From NCBI GenBank assembly GCA_943846745.1, contig OX044360.1:310001-374000 (forward strand): a stretch of DNA of 64,000 nucleotides, read 5' to 3'. Below are positions 50,690 to 59,479 of this stretch, piece after piece (positions within the stretch are counted from its first letter, which is position 1; each line of letters begins with the position of its first letter). The position numbers and the translations under genes are program-made. This stretch comes from Opacimonas sp002292215. GTDB taxonomy: Bacteria > Pseudomonadota > Gammaproteobacteria > Enterobacterales > Alteromonadaceae. The notes beneath the pieces are model-generated. The model was not told the DNA's origin. It saw only the letters and a program-made list of their open reading frames with translations, and did no database searches.

Positions 50690-51096
50690 TTAAATTTTGC
50701 TCCTATTGCCAGCACACCGGCTCTGGATACCTGAGCATCTTGACCTGCTTGAACGCCAGAAACACCAATTGCGCCAATACATTCTCCTTCGACGATTACC
50801 ATTTCACCCCCTTCAAGTGGGACAACTGGCATAGATAACGCGGCCGTTCGACCTTCATTGACCATATCTTCAAATACTTTACTAGGTTTACGAGATAGAA
50901 CACTTGTGCGTGCTTTTTCTGGTGCGACCATTGCACTCATTGGCGTAGCCCCTTTCATTCGATACATTAATATTGGTAACCCACCAACATCACAAATCGC
51001 GATTGCAACAACCCATCCATTTTTTGAAGCCTCATTTTCAGCGGCTTCAGCCATTATTTTTGCTTCATCTAATGTCAATATTTTACGAGAGTTCAT
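50680..51096 (-). CDS. GlcG/HbpS-family heme-binding-like protein
   Basis: This 138 aa protein belongs to the GlcG/HbpS (DUF336) family, seen from LTLDEAKIMAEAAENEA, VVAIAICDVGGLPILMYRM, the lysine-containing PEKARTSVLSRKPS, and the glycine-rich GAIGVSGVQAGQDAQV. Relatives sit in glycolate (glc) operons or bind heme extracellularly; the exact activity is unsettled. This copy has no signal peptide. AAAGGA before the ATG is the ribosome binding site. Its upstream region carries two palindromes shared with maeA, and its neighbours suggest a link to glyoxylate or purine metabolism. Confidence 0.85.
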   Translation of the reverse strand: MNSRKILTLDEAKIMAEAAENEASKNGWVVAIAICDVGGLPILMYRMKGATPMSAMVAPEKARTSVLSRKPSKVFEDMVNEGRTAALSMPVVPLEGGEMVIVEGECIGAIGVSGVQAGQDAQVSRAGVLAIGAKFNFD

Positions 51097-51160
51097 CTTG
51101 ATAGTTCCTTTTATAATTAAAAACTGATGTGATATGTGTATATTTATCGAGCATATTTAA

Positions 51161-51176
51161 ATCTTGATATCAAGAT
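51161..51176. promoter_or_regulatory. 16-bp palindrome, copy 1 of 2 (glcG-like / maeA operator)
   Basis: ATCTTGATATCAAGAT is a perfect palindrome. Its TTGATA (51164-51169) can serve as the -35 box of a rightward promoter towards maeA, with TATCTT (51187-51192) after a 17-base spacer. Confidence 0.75.
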
Positions 51177-51187
51177 ACTACTTTGTT

Positions 51188-51203
51188 ATCTTGATATCAA
51201 GAT
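51188..51203. promoter_or_regulatory. 16-bp palindrome, copy 2 of 2 (glcG-like / maeA operator)
   Basis: This is an identical copy of the upstream palindrome, with centres 27 bases apart. Read leftward, it supplies TTGATA (51200-51195), and copy 1 supplies TATCTT (51177-51172) after 17 bases. The two copies thus form mirror-image promoters, both covered by the candidate operator. Confidence 0.75.
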
Positions 51204-51264
51204 TATATGTTAATCAAAAGTTAATCCCTACTTTCAAGCCCCAAATACAAAGAGCATCCTTTAC

Positions 51265-52959
51265 ATGAGCAAGAATCAATCTGACAATTTTTTATATATT
51301 CCCCATTCAGGACCTGCATTACTCGAAACGCCACTACTTAATAAAGGTAGTGCTTTTACGGAAAGAGAACGTAAAAACTTTAATTTAATGGGGTTGTTAC
51401 CACCTCGCTATGAGTCGATTGACGAGCAAGTTGAGCGGGCCTATATGCAATATAAAAGTTTTACTCATCCACTTAACAAGCACATTTATTTACGTGCAAT
51501 ACAAGATAATAACGAAACGTTATTTTTTAAATTGTTACAAGCGCATATACAAGAAATGCTACCTATTATTTATACCCCTACGGTAGGGGATGCCTGTGAA
51601 AAATTTTCTGATATATATCGTTCCTCGCGTGGGTTATTTATTAGTTATGAAGAACGTCACATGATTGATGATATTTTACGTAATGCAACAAAGGGGAAAG
51701 TAAAGATTATCGTTGTCACTGATGGCGAGCGTATTTTAGGATTAGGTGATCAAGGTATTGGTGGTATGGGGATCCCGATTGGGAAGTTGTCACTGTACAC
51801 TGCTTGTGGCGGTATTAGTCCTGCCTATACCTTGCCAGTAATGTTAGATGTAGGAACTAATAACGAAAAATTACTAAATGATCCTATGTACATGGGAGCA
51901 AAACATAAACGTATCGGTCAATCTGAATATGATGAATTTTTAGATATGTTTATTAAAGCCGCAACAAAACGTTGGCCAGAAGTACTCATTCAATTCGAAG
52001 ATTTTGCGCAACCCAATGCGATGCCATTATTAAATCGATACAGAAATGAAGTATGCTGTTTTAATGATGATATTCAAGGCACTGCAGCGGTAACGTTAGG
52101 TACTATTTTAGCGGCATGTCGTGCTCGAAAGACGCAATTATCAGACATGAAGGTGGTATTTGTTGGGGCTGGTTCTGCTGGTTGTGGTATTGCAGAGATG
52201 CTTATTCAACAGATGGTATTTGAAGGCTTATCTGATATTCAAGCGCGAAAGCAAGTATTTATGGTCGATCGATATGGTTTAGTTACTGACACAACCCCTG
52301 ATTTACGTGACTTTCAGGTTGCACTACAACAATCTTCACAACATATTGCTGAGTGGAGTTACAGTGGCGAATTCCCAGCACTACTTGATGTTGTGAACAG
52401 TGCTAAACCAGACATACTCATTGGTGTATCAGGTCAAGCAGGTTTATTTACAGAGCAAGTCATTCGTACTATGAAACAACATTGCACTGTACCAATTATC
52501 TTTCCGTTAAGTAACCCATCAAAACAAGTTGAAGCAACTCCAGAGCAAGTTATAGAATGGACAGATGGTGAGGTGGTTATAGCCACTGGTAGTCCGTTTG
52601 ATGATGTTTTGTACAATGAAAAGTTGATTCCTATTGCACAATGTAACAACAGTTATATTTTCCCAGGTATTGGTTTAGGTGTATTGGCAGTAAAGGCTCG
52701 GATTATTTCTGATGAAATGTTAATGGCAGCGAGTAATGCCTTAGCGGATGCGTCACCAATAAATACAGATAATAATGCTGCGCTGTTACCACCGATGACA
52801 CAAATCGGTGATTTGAGTCGCAAAATTGCGTTTGCCGTTGCCAAGGTGGCAATGGAACAAGGAAAAGCGTTGCGGTTGACTGATGAATTGTTGCATGAGC
52901 GAATCAATCAAAATTTCTGGAAAGCGGAATATAGACCTTATAAACGAGTATCGTTATAG
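51265..52959 (+). CDS. maeA: NAD-dependent malic enzyme
   Basis: MaeA (SfcA) oxidatively decarboxylates malate to pyruvate. The 564 aa length and sequence are of the large NAD-type enzyme: IIYTPTVGDACEKFS, VVTDGERILGLGDQGIGGMGIPIGK (two motifs joined), EDFAQPNAMPLL, CFNDDIQGTAAVTLG with the metal ligands, and the dinucleotide fold VFVGAGSAGCGIAEM. It is divergent from the glcG-like gene and shares its palindromic control site. Supplying pyruvate from C4 acids fits beside glyoxylate assimilation. Confidence 0.95.
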   Translation: MSKNQSDNFLYIPHSGPALLETPLLNKGSAFTERERKNFNLMGLLPPRYESIDEQVERAYMQYKSFTHPLNKHIYLRAIQDNNETLFFKLLQAHIQEMLPIIYTPTVGDACEKFSDIYRSSRGLFISYEERHMIDDILRNATKGKVKIIVVTDGERILGLGDQGIGGMGIPIGKLSLYTACGGISPAYTLPVMLDVGTNNEKLLNDPMYMGAKHKRIGQSEYDEFLDMFIKAATKRWPEVLIQFEDFAQPNAMPLLNRYRNEVCCFNDDIQGTAAVTLGTILAACRARKTQLSDMKVVFVGAGSAGCGIAEMLIQQMVFEGLSDIQARKQVFMVDRYGLVTDTTPDLRDFQVALQQSSQHIAEWSYSGEFPALLDVVNSAKPDILIGVSGQAGLFTEQVIRTMKQHCTVPIIFPLSNPSKQVEATPEQVIEWTDGEVVIATGSPFDDVLYNEKLIPIAQCNNSYIFPGIGLGVLAVKARIISDEMLMAASNALADASPINTDNNAALLPPMTQIGDLSRKIAFAVAKVAMEQGKALRLTDELLHERINQNFWKAEYRPYKRVSL

Positions 52960-53111
52960 TACTAAAAAAGAGTGAAATTTAAGGGATGATTTTTGTATTA
53001 AACATGTTTTTAGCATTTTTATGTTAAAGATCAATCCCCAAATTCATTAAAAGCCTATATACTAGGACAAGTCAGTTTTGTGCTTATCATTAATGTGTAT
53101 TTAGGAATAAA

Positions 53112-53807
53112 ATGAAAGAAAAGTTAGTAACCTCGAAAAAAAAAGCGAGTGATAAGGAAATCTATCAAGAAATCTTTGATGCTATTTTGTCATTTCGATT
53201 ACGTCCTGGTACTAAGCTGACGGAAGAAAACTTATCTACTATCTTTAATGTCGGTCGCAATACCATTCGTAGTGCACTATTACGATTATCTCAAGATCAT
53301 ATTATCGAAATAATACCGAATAAAGGGGCGTATATTGCTAGCCCCACAGTTAAGCAAGCAAGAGATATTCTTGAGGCGAGAAAATTAATAGAAGTTGCTA
53401 TTGTTAAAGATGTAATCAAACATGCGACGACTAATGACTATAATTTACTACGACAAATTGTCTCCGCAGAGCAAGATAATATAATCGAAGAGCACATGGT
53501 TGAGGGTATTCAACTAGGTGGTGATTTTCATTTAATGCTTGCTAAAATTTCCAAAAATCAATCGCTAGAACGTATTGTGACTACGTTGATACCACAAACG
53601 TCTTTAGTTATTGTTTTATACGAACAGCCAGACACACCAAAATGTTCACATCTCGAGCACTTTGAACTAATTGATATAATGGAAAAAGGGGAATATGGAG
53701 CTGCTGCTAAAATGATGTATGATCACATACACAGCATAGAAGCTCGTTTAAACCTAGATGAAAAGGAAACCAGTAACGATTTAATGCATGTGTTTAAACA
53801 AAGATGA
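53112..53807 (+). CDS. GntR-family regulator, FadR/FCD type
   Basis: The 231 aa protein has an N-terminal winged helix-turn-helix (about residues 15-80, LRPGTKLTEENLSTIFNVGRNTIRSAL) and an all-helical FCD effector domain with candidate metal ligands Asp and His in GGDFHLMLAKIS and HLEHFELIDIM. FCD regulators usually sense carboxylic acids. It lies between maeA and the RutR-like gene next to gcl, so it is a good candidate for binding the palindromes in this region. TAGGAA before the ATG is the ribosome binding site. Confidence 0.9.
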   Translation: MKEKLVTSKKKASDKEIYQEIFDAILSFRLRPGTKLTEENLSTIFNVGRNTIRSALLRLSQDHIIEIIPNKGAYIASPTVKQARDILEARKLIEVAIVKDVIKHATTNDYNLLRQIVSAEQDNIIEEHMVEGIQLGGDFHLMLAKISKNQSLERIVTTLIPQTSLVIVLYEQPDTPKCSHLEHFELIDIMEKGEYGAAAKMMYDHIHSIEARLNLDEKETSNDLMHVFKQR

Positions 53808-53842
53808 TAATATCTATAATCTATTAAGCGGTACACTGGGTT

Positions 53843-54502
53843 ATGAACAACATTAAACTAAATTCTGAAATTTTGACCAACGCACAGCAAAAATCAAGAT
53901 TGGTTAATAAACGTAAAATTTTAGAGGCGGCTGCCGAAGAATTTAAACAACACGGTTATCAAGGTGCTTCAGTTGCCCGAATTGCAAAATTGGCTAACAT
54001 ACCGCGAACCAATATACATTATTACTTCAAAAATAAATTAGCATTGTATGGAGCGATCTTAAGTAACATTATAAATCTTTGGAACCAAGCATTTGCTGAC
54101 ATCCAACCCGATGATGATCCAGCTCAGGCTATTGCTAGATACATCGATGCTAAAATCGAATATTCACGAACTAATCCTACTCCTTCAATTATATTTGCGA
54201 GTGAAATCCTTCATGGCGCGCCACATTTAAGTCAATATCTGCAACGCGATTTTAAAGATTGGATTGCAGAAAAAGCAAAAGTGATTGAGTCTTGGCAAGC
54301 TCAGGGCAAAATTGATGCAGTGTCCCCCTACCATTTATTATTCTTAATCTGGGGAGCAACTCAGCAATACGCTAATTTTTCGGTTGAGATTGAAGCTGCA
54401 TTAGACCATCCCCTAGCAGAACAAGATTTTGCCGAAGCCAAAAAGACAATTACGCATATTGTGTTAAAAGGATGCGGTATGTCTGTTGATGGCTACTTAT
54501 AG
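53843..54502 (+). CDS. TetR-family regulator, RutR-like
   Basis: The 219 aa protein has a TetR helix-turn-helix (about residues 24-70, RKILEAAAEEFKQHGYQGASV and IPRTNIHYYFKNKLALYG) and a C-terminal domain that resembles E. coli RutR closely in HLLFLIWGATQQYANFSVEIEA. RutR senses uracil and thymine and controls pyrimidine and purine degradation. A pyrimidine or purine ligand is therefore plausible here. It starts 35 bases after the GntR gene and is probably co-transcribed with it. Confidence 0.85.
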   Translation: MNNIKLNSEILTNAQQKSRLVNKRKILEAAAEEFKQHGYQGASVARIAKLANIPRTNIHYYFKNKLALYGAILSNIINLWNQAFADIQPDDDPAQAIARYIDAKIEYSRTNPTPSIIFASEILHGAPHLSQYLQRDFKDWIAEKAKVIESWQAQGKIDAVSPYHLLFLIWGATQQYANFSVEIEAALDHPLAEQDFAEAKKTITHIVLKGCGMSVDGYL

Positions 54503-54637
54503 AAGAAGTAGAGCTATTTTTTTCTACATTTCGGCTTCGTAAATTTTGCTTGTTTAATCACACAACTATCTGATTTATAATGTTTTAATTTAACATTGCT
54601 TTTTACTATCCCCCTGCCTCGACAGCATTGTCAATAA

Positions 54638-54649
54638 ATTGTAAACAAT
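54638..54649. promoter_or_regulatory. ATTGT-N2-ACAAT palindrome upstream of gcl, site 1
   Basis: ATTGTAAACAAT has perfect arms with centre AA. It abuts a second site of the same form and differs by one base from the core of the 36-bp palindrome before the purine permease. A partial copy (ATTGTCAATAAA) begins at 54627. Confidence 0.65.
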
Positions 54650-54661
54650 ATTGTTGACAAT
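54650..54661. promoter_or_regulatory. ATTGT-N2-ACAAT palindrome overlapping gcl -35, site 2
   Basis: ATTGTTGACAAT contains the TTGACA -35 hexamer of the gcl promoter. A repressor bound here would block RNA polymerase directly. Confidence 0.65.
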
Positions 54662-54682
54662 AACATTTTTGTTACATATGCT
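54654..54682 (+). promoter_or_regulatory. gcl promoter
   Basis: Consensus TTGACA (54654-54659), an exact 17-base spacer and TATGCT (54677-54682) lie 41 bases before the gcl start. This is the best sigma-70 match in the window. Confidence 0.7.
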
Positions 54683-54722
54683 ACATTAAATATACTATTA
54701 ATTTTAATGGAGAATTACTGAT

Positions 54723-56498
54723 ATGGCTAAAATGAGAGCAATTGATGCGGCAATGGAAGTGTTAAAACTTGAAGGCGTCACTGAAACCTTTGGTGTCCCT
54801 GGAGCTGCAATTAATCCTTTTTATTCTGCAATGAAAAAATCGGGTGGTATTAATCATACATTGGCGCGTCATGTTGAAGGTGCTTCGCATATGGCTGAGG
54901 GCTATACTCGAGCAGAGCCAGGTAATATCGGTGTATGTATTGGCACATCCGGTCCTGCCGGTACTGATATGATTACGGGATTATACTCTGCAATTGGTGA
55001 TTCTATTCCAATTTTATGCATTACTGGTCAAGCACCACGTCCACGTTTACATAAAGAAGATTTTCAGGCAGTAGACATTGAGTCTATCGCAAAACCTGTG
55101 ACTAAATGGGCTGTCACTGTTCGAGAGCCAGCTCTAGTACCGCGTGTTTTTCAAAAAGCATTTGAGATAATGCGTTCTGGTCGTCCAGGTCCAGTATTAA
55201 TAGATTTACCTTTTGATGTGCAAATGGGTGAAATCGAGTTTGATATTGAGACTTATGCTTCCTTAGGTGCGAATAAGCCTAAAGCAACACGTCCTCAAAT
55301 CGAAAAAGCCATCAATATGATGCTAACTAGTGAGCGTCCATTAATTGTCGCTGGTGGTGGTATTATTAATGCAGATGCTTCAGAGCAGTTAGTGGAGTTT
55401 GCAGAAATTACAGGTGTCCCTGTTATTCCTACTTTGATGGGGTGGGGTATTATTCCTGATGATCATAAGCTAATGGCCGGTATGGTAGGACTGCAAACGT
55501 CTCATCGTTATGGCAATGCCACTTTGTTAGCGTCTGATTTTGTAATGGGAATAGGTAACCGTTGGGCTAACCGTCATACTGGTAGCGTCGATGTTTACAC
55601 AGAAGGGCGTACTATTGTTCATGTTGATATTGAGGCAACGCAACTAGGTAAAGTATTCGAACCTGATTACGGTATTGTTTCAGATGCAGGTGCGGCACTT
55701 GATTTGTTTATTGAAGTTGCTAAAGAAATGAAAGCGTCTGGTAAGTTACCTGATCGCTCTAAGTGGGTTGACGAATGTCAAGAACGTAAACGCACCATGT
55801 TACGTAAAACTAGTTTCAATGAAACACCAATGAAGCCTCAGCGTGTTTATGAAGAAATGAACCGTGCATTTGGTAAAGATGCCTGTTACGTATCTACCAT
55901 TGGACTATCACAGATTGCTGGTGCACAGTTTCTACACGTCTATAAGCCTCGTCATTGGATCAACTGTGGACAAGCAGGTCCATTGGGTTGGACAGTGCCT
56001 GCAGCATTGGGTGTTTGCGTTGCTTCTCCAGAAAAACAAGTTGTCGCATTGTCAGGTGACTATGACTTCCAATTCATGATTGAAGAACTTGCAGTAGGCG
56101 CACAATTTAAATTGCCTTATGTCCATGTACTGGTCAATAACTCTTACCTAGGCCTAATCCGTCAATCCCAACGTGGTTTTGATATGGATTACTGTGTGCA
56201 ATTAGCATTTGATAACATTAATGCACCAGAGCTAAATGGTTATGGCGTAGATCACGTTGCGGTTGCCGAAGGGTTAGGTTGTAAAGCTATTCGTGTTCGT
56301 CAACCTGAAGAACTTGAAGCAGCGTTTATAAAAGCCAAAGCAATGGCACAAGAATTTAGAGTGCCTGTGATTGTTGAGGTTATTCTTGAGAAAGTGACTA
56401 ACATCTCTATGGGTACAGAAATTAACAACGTGACTGAGTTTGAAGACTTAGCTGAACGTGGTGAGGATGCGCCTACTTCAATTACAATGTTAGACTAA
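54723..56498 (+). CDS. gcl: Glyoxylate carboligase
   Basis: Gcl joins two glyoxylates to tartronate semialdehyde and CO2 with thiamine diphosphate. The 591 aa sequence tracks E. coli Gcl closely (AFGVPGAAINPFYSAM-like start, HRYGNATLLASDFVMGIGNRW, NNSYLGLIRQSQRGFDMDYC). Like that enzyme it has Val51 in HVEGASHMAEG where other thiamine enzymes carry the catalytic glutamate, which separates it from acetolactate synthase. GGAG before the ATG is the ribosome binding site. The upstream promoter overlaps palindromic operators. hyi follows 12 bases later. Confidence 0.96.
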   Translation: MAKMRAIDAAMEVLKLEGVTETFGVPGAAINPFYSAMKKSGGINHTLARHVEGASHMAEGYTRAEPGNIGVCIGTSGPAGTDMITGLYSAIGDSIPILCITGQAPRPRLHKEDFQAVDIESIAKPVTKWAVTVREPALVPRVFQKAFEIMRSGRPGPVLIDLPFDVQMGEIEFDIETYASLGANKPKATRPQIEKAINMMLTSERPLIVAGGGIINADASEQLVEFAEITGVPVIPTLMGWGIIPDDHKLMAGMVGLQTSHRYGNATLLASDFVMGIGNRWANRHTGSVDVYTEGRTIVHVDIEATQLGKVFEPDYGIVSDAGAALDLFIEVAKEMKASGKLPDRSKWVDECQERKRTMLRKTSFNETPMKPQRVYEEMNRAFGKDACYVSTIGLSQIAGAQFLHVYKPRHWINCGQAGPLGWTVPAALGVCVASPEKQVVALSGDYDFQFMIEELAVGAQFKLPYVHVLVNNSYLGLIRQSQRGFDMDYCVQLAFDNINAPELNGYGVDHVAVAEGLGCKAIRVRQPEELEAAFIKAKAMAQEFRVPVIVEVILEKVTNISMGTEINNVTEFEDLAERGEDAPTSITMLD

Positions 56499-56510
56499 GA
56501 GGAACCGTCA

Positions 56511-57287
56511 ATGACTAAATTATGTGCTAATTTGAGTATGTTATTTACCGAAGTGGATTTTTTAGACCGTTTCGATAAAGCTGCTGAAGCAGGTTTTCAA
56601 GGCGTGGAATATTTATTTCCCTATGCATGTAGCATTGAGGACATTGTGGCGCGTTTAAAGCGAAACAACCTTACTCAAGTCTTGCATAATCTACCAGCTG
56701 GCGATTGGGATGCTGGTGAGCGTGGTATCGCATGCCATCCTGACCGTGTTGCTGAGTTTGAAGAAGGTGTTGACCTTGCTATTAAATATGCAACTGCGTT
56801 AGGTTGTAAACAAGTCAATGTATTAGCTGGCATTGTACCAGCTGATGTACCTGCAGAAACATTGAAAACGACGTTTGTTAACAATATTAAATATGCAGCT
56901 GATAAATTGGCGCAACACGGTATTAAATTGCTTATAGAAGCAATCAATACTCGCGATATACCTGGTTTTTATGTGACTAGCACTGAGCAAACGTTAGAAC
57001 TTATCGCCGCCAGTGGCAGCGATAACATCGCAGTACAATATGATATTTATCATATGCAAATTATGGAAGGTGATTTAGCCTCGACTATTTCCCGAAACCA
57101 AGCACAAATTCAGCATATTCAGTTAGCTGATAATCCAGGGCGGCATGAACCAGGAACGGGTGAAATCAATTATCCTTTCATATTTAATTATTTGAATGAA
57201 ATTGGCTACACAGGTTGGATTGGTTGCGAATACAAACCCTTTGATAGTACCGAGAAAGGCTTGGGTTGGGCCAAATCTTTCTTGTAA
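56511..57287 (+). CDS. hyi: Hydroxypyruvate isomerase
   Basis: Hyi interconverts tartronate semialdehyde and hydroxypyruvate. The 258 aa protein is a xylose-isomerase-like TIM barrel with the conserved FQGVEYLFPY near the N-terminus, LIEAINTRDIPGFYV with a metal-ligand glutamate, VQYDIYHMQIMEGD, QLADNPGRHEPGTGEINY and the C-terminal GWIGCEYKP. Length equals E. coli Hyi. AAGAGG before the ATG is a good ribosome binding site. It is co-transcribed with gcl and followed by a terminator-like hairpin. Confidence 0.95.
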   Translation: MTKLCANLSMLFTEVDFLDRFDKAAEAGFQGVEYLFPYACSIEDIVARLKRNNLTQVLHNLPAGDWDAGERGIACHPDRVAEFEEGVDLAIKYATALGCKQVNVLAGIVPADVPAETLKTTFVNNIKYAADKLAQHGIKLLIEAINTRDIPGFYVTSTEQTLELIAASGSDNIAVQYDIYHMQIMEGDLASTISRNQAQIQHIQLADNPGRHEPGTGEINYPFIFNYLNEIGYTGWIGCEYKPFDSTEKGLGWAKSFL

Positions 57288-57294
57288 GTTTTAC

Positions 57295-57334
57295 GAGTGG
57301 GTTACATCTCCCAACCGATGTGACTCATTTTTTT
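57295..57334 (+). terminator. Terminator-like hairpin after hyi
   Basis: GAGT and GGTT (from 57295) pair with AACC and ACTC (to 57326) with internal bulges, followed by seven T. It may separate gcl-hyi from the puuD genes. Confidence 0.55.
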
Positions 57335-57358
57335 ATTATAATAATTAAGGAGTAATAG

Positions 57359-58600
57359 ATGGAAGCGTATTTCGTTGATGTCTTAAATCTACTAGTCAGA
57401 AGTTTGCATATCATTACTGGTATAGCTTGGATTGGTGCATCGTTTTATTTTGTCATGTTAGATAGCTCTCTAAAGGCACCAAAGAAATCAGAAGATAGCA
57501 AAAAAGGTGTTTTTGGTGAATTGTGGGCTGTCCATGGTGGTGGTTTTTACCATTCACAAAAATATCTACAAGGGCCGACTAACGAGCCATTACCTAAAGA
57601 TCTACACTGGTCAAAATGGGAAGCCTACACAACATGGATTTCTGGCTTTTTCCTACTAGCAATTGTCTACTGGTACGGTGCAGATATCTATCTGATTGAC
57701 GCTAGCAAGATGGCATTATCACAACCTGCAGCTATTGGTATTAGTATTGCGTTTTTAGTGGGTAGTTGGGTGATATATGACTTGTTATGTAAATCAGCTT
57801 TGGCAAAAAGTGATCGTAACTTAGGGATTGTCATTTTTATCCTTGTGGCTGTTGCTGCCTATGCCTTAACACAGATTTTTAGTGGTCGCGGTGCATTTAT
57901 GACCTTCGGCGCTATGTTGGGTACAACAATGGTCGCAAACGTGTTCTTCGTAATCATCCCAGGTCAAAAGAAAATGGTTGATGATTTGAACGCTGGCGTG
58001 CCTGTTAATCCGATTTATGGGCAACGTGGGAAACAACGTTCAGTACATAACACTTACTTCACACTACCAGTCTTGTTTACCATGATTAGTAATCACTATG
58101 CTATGACTTATTCACATGAATACAACTGGGCTATATTAATTGCAATATCGATGGCTGGTGCCTTGATTCGTATATTCTTTGTATCTCGTCATGGTGAAGG
58201 TAAACCAATGACATGGGCTGCAGTGGCAGGTGGTTTAATCATGGTTGGTGTAATCTGGGCAATGGCGCCAAAGCCTGTTCAGCCTATCGCAGCCTTACCT
58301 GTAGCCAGTAGTGTTGCTGGTACAGCAGCAGTAGCACAACCCGTTGCAGAAGTATCATTTGATACTGTTAATGCAATCATACAAGAACGGTGTACGGTTT
58401 GCCATGCAGCAACCCCGTCATATCCGGGATTTGCAGCCGCACCCAAAGGCTATATGTATGATACAAAAGCACAAATTGAAGCACAGGCTGCGCTTATATA
58501 CCAACAAACAGTGGTATTAAAAGCAATGCCGATCGGAAATTTAACGGGTATTACAGAGGAAGAACGTCAAGTAATTGCTCAGTGGTATCAACAACGTTAA
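57359..58600 (+). CDS. puuD: Membrane cytochrome-c urate oxidase (urate hydroxylase) PuuD
   Basis: PuuD oxidises urate to 5-hydroxyisourate and passes electrons to a fused cytochrome c instead of making hydrogen peroxide. The 413 aa protein has about eight membrane helices (from LHIITGIAWIGASFYFVML at the N-terminus to about residue 300). A Pro/Ala linker follows, and then a C-terminal cytochrome c domain with Cys345-Thr-Val-Cys348-His349 and a likely axial Met390 in KAMPIGN. NTYFTLPVLFTMISNHY is a signature of the membrane part. AAGGAG precedes the ATG. It heads the purine-catabolism run. Confidence 0.93.
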   Translation: MEAYFVDVLNLLVRSLHIITGIAWIGASFYFVMLDSSLKAPKKSEDSKKGVFGELWAVHGGGFYHSQKYLQGPTNEPLPKDLHWSKWEAYTTWISGFFLLAIVYWYGADIYLIDASKMALSQPAAIGISIAFLVGSWVIYDLLCKSALAKSDRNLGIVIFILVAVAAYALTQIFSGRGAFMTFGAMLGTTMVANVFFVIIPGQKKMVDDLNAGVPVNPIYGQRGKQRSVHNTYFTLPVLFTMISNHYAMTYSHEYNWAILIAISMAGALIRIFFVSRHGEGKPMTWAAVAGGLIMVGVIWAMAPKPVQPIAALPVASSVAGTAAVAQPVAEVSFDTVNAIIQERCTVCHAATPSYPGFAAAPKGYMYDTKAQIEAQAALIYQQTVVLKAMPIGNLTGITEEERQVIAQWYQQR

Positions 58601-58690
58601 TGTAAAAAGAAAAATGGAATAACAAATCAGGATTACGTAAGTGTCCTAACAACATAACGATAATTCACAAACAAAAAGAGAGTACACACT

Positions 58691-59425
58691 ATGTTCAAAA
58701 ACATGAATAAGTTAGTAAAAACTGCATCAATTGGCCTAGTTGCTTCTGCAATCATAGGCTCTAACGCAATCGCTGCAAACTGGAGCTCAACGAAAGTTGA
58801 AGGTTTGTATGGTTATGATTATAAAAGAGGCCCAGGTTTTTCTGAAGTAAATGAAGGTATTTTGACACTTGCTAATGCATCTGGTTTTGACTGGGGTGAT
58901 ACGTTTGTATTTATTGATACCACGAACGTTGATGATGTTGATGGTACTGGCGGCGCACACATGGAGTTTAGTGGTCGTTATAATTTCCATAAAGGTACAA
59001 AAGATGGCGCAATAAAAGGCTTCTTCGGTATTGTACAAGCGGATATTACATCAAACCGTTTTACTCAAAAAATCACCAAAATGGCTGGTTTAAGTGTTGA
59101 TTGGAACATGCCTGGTATGCGTTTTTTCAAAACTCATCTTCAGTATCGTGATGACCCAACATTAGATGGTACATCAGTACAATTTAATTTAGTGTGGAAT
59201 AAAGGCTTTAAAGTTGGTGAGCAAGATTTCTCATTTGAAGGCTTCTTAGATTATACCACCAGTGAAGGAACAACTGTCTCTAACACATTAGCACAGCCAC
59301 AGCTTTTATGGCATGCGAACAAATCACTTGCTATCGGTATTGAGTATCAGTACTGGAAAAACCGCTTAGGTGTTGATGGCATTAATGAAAGCTCACCACA
59401 AGTTATGGTTCGTTGGACTTTTTAA
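58691..59425 (+). CDS. Tsx-like nucleoside-specific outer membrane channel
   Basis: The 244 aa protein has a clear signal peptide (residues 1-28, cleavage after AIAA), alternating hydrophobic beta strands and a terminal phenylalanine, as required for outer-membrane barrels. It resembles the Tsx family (WGDTFVFIDTTNVDDVDG, MEFSGRYNFHKG, GIEYQYWKNRLGVDGINESSPQ), which lets nucleosides through the outer membrane. Its position between the urate oxidase and the xanthine/urate permease suggests it admits purines. AAAGAGAG before the ATG is the ribosome binding site. Confidence 0.88.
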   Translation: MFKNMNKLVKTASIGLVASAIIGSNAIAANWSSTKVEGLYGYDYKRGPGFSEVNEGILTLANASGFDWGDTFVFIDTTNVDDVDGTGGAHMEFSGRYNFHKGTKDGAIKGFFGIVQADITSNRFTQKITKMAGLSVDWNMPGMRFFKTHLQYRDDPTLDGTSVQFNLVWNKGFKVGEQDFSFEGFLDYTTSEGTTVSNTLAQPQLLWHANKSLAIGIEYQYWKNRLGVDGINESSPQVMVRWTF

Positions 59426-59479
59426 CAACTAATTTTAATAAAATAAAAAAATAGTAATAACTATTAATAGGAAACCCTT

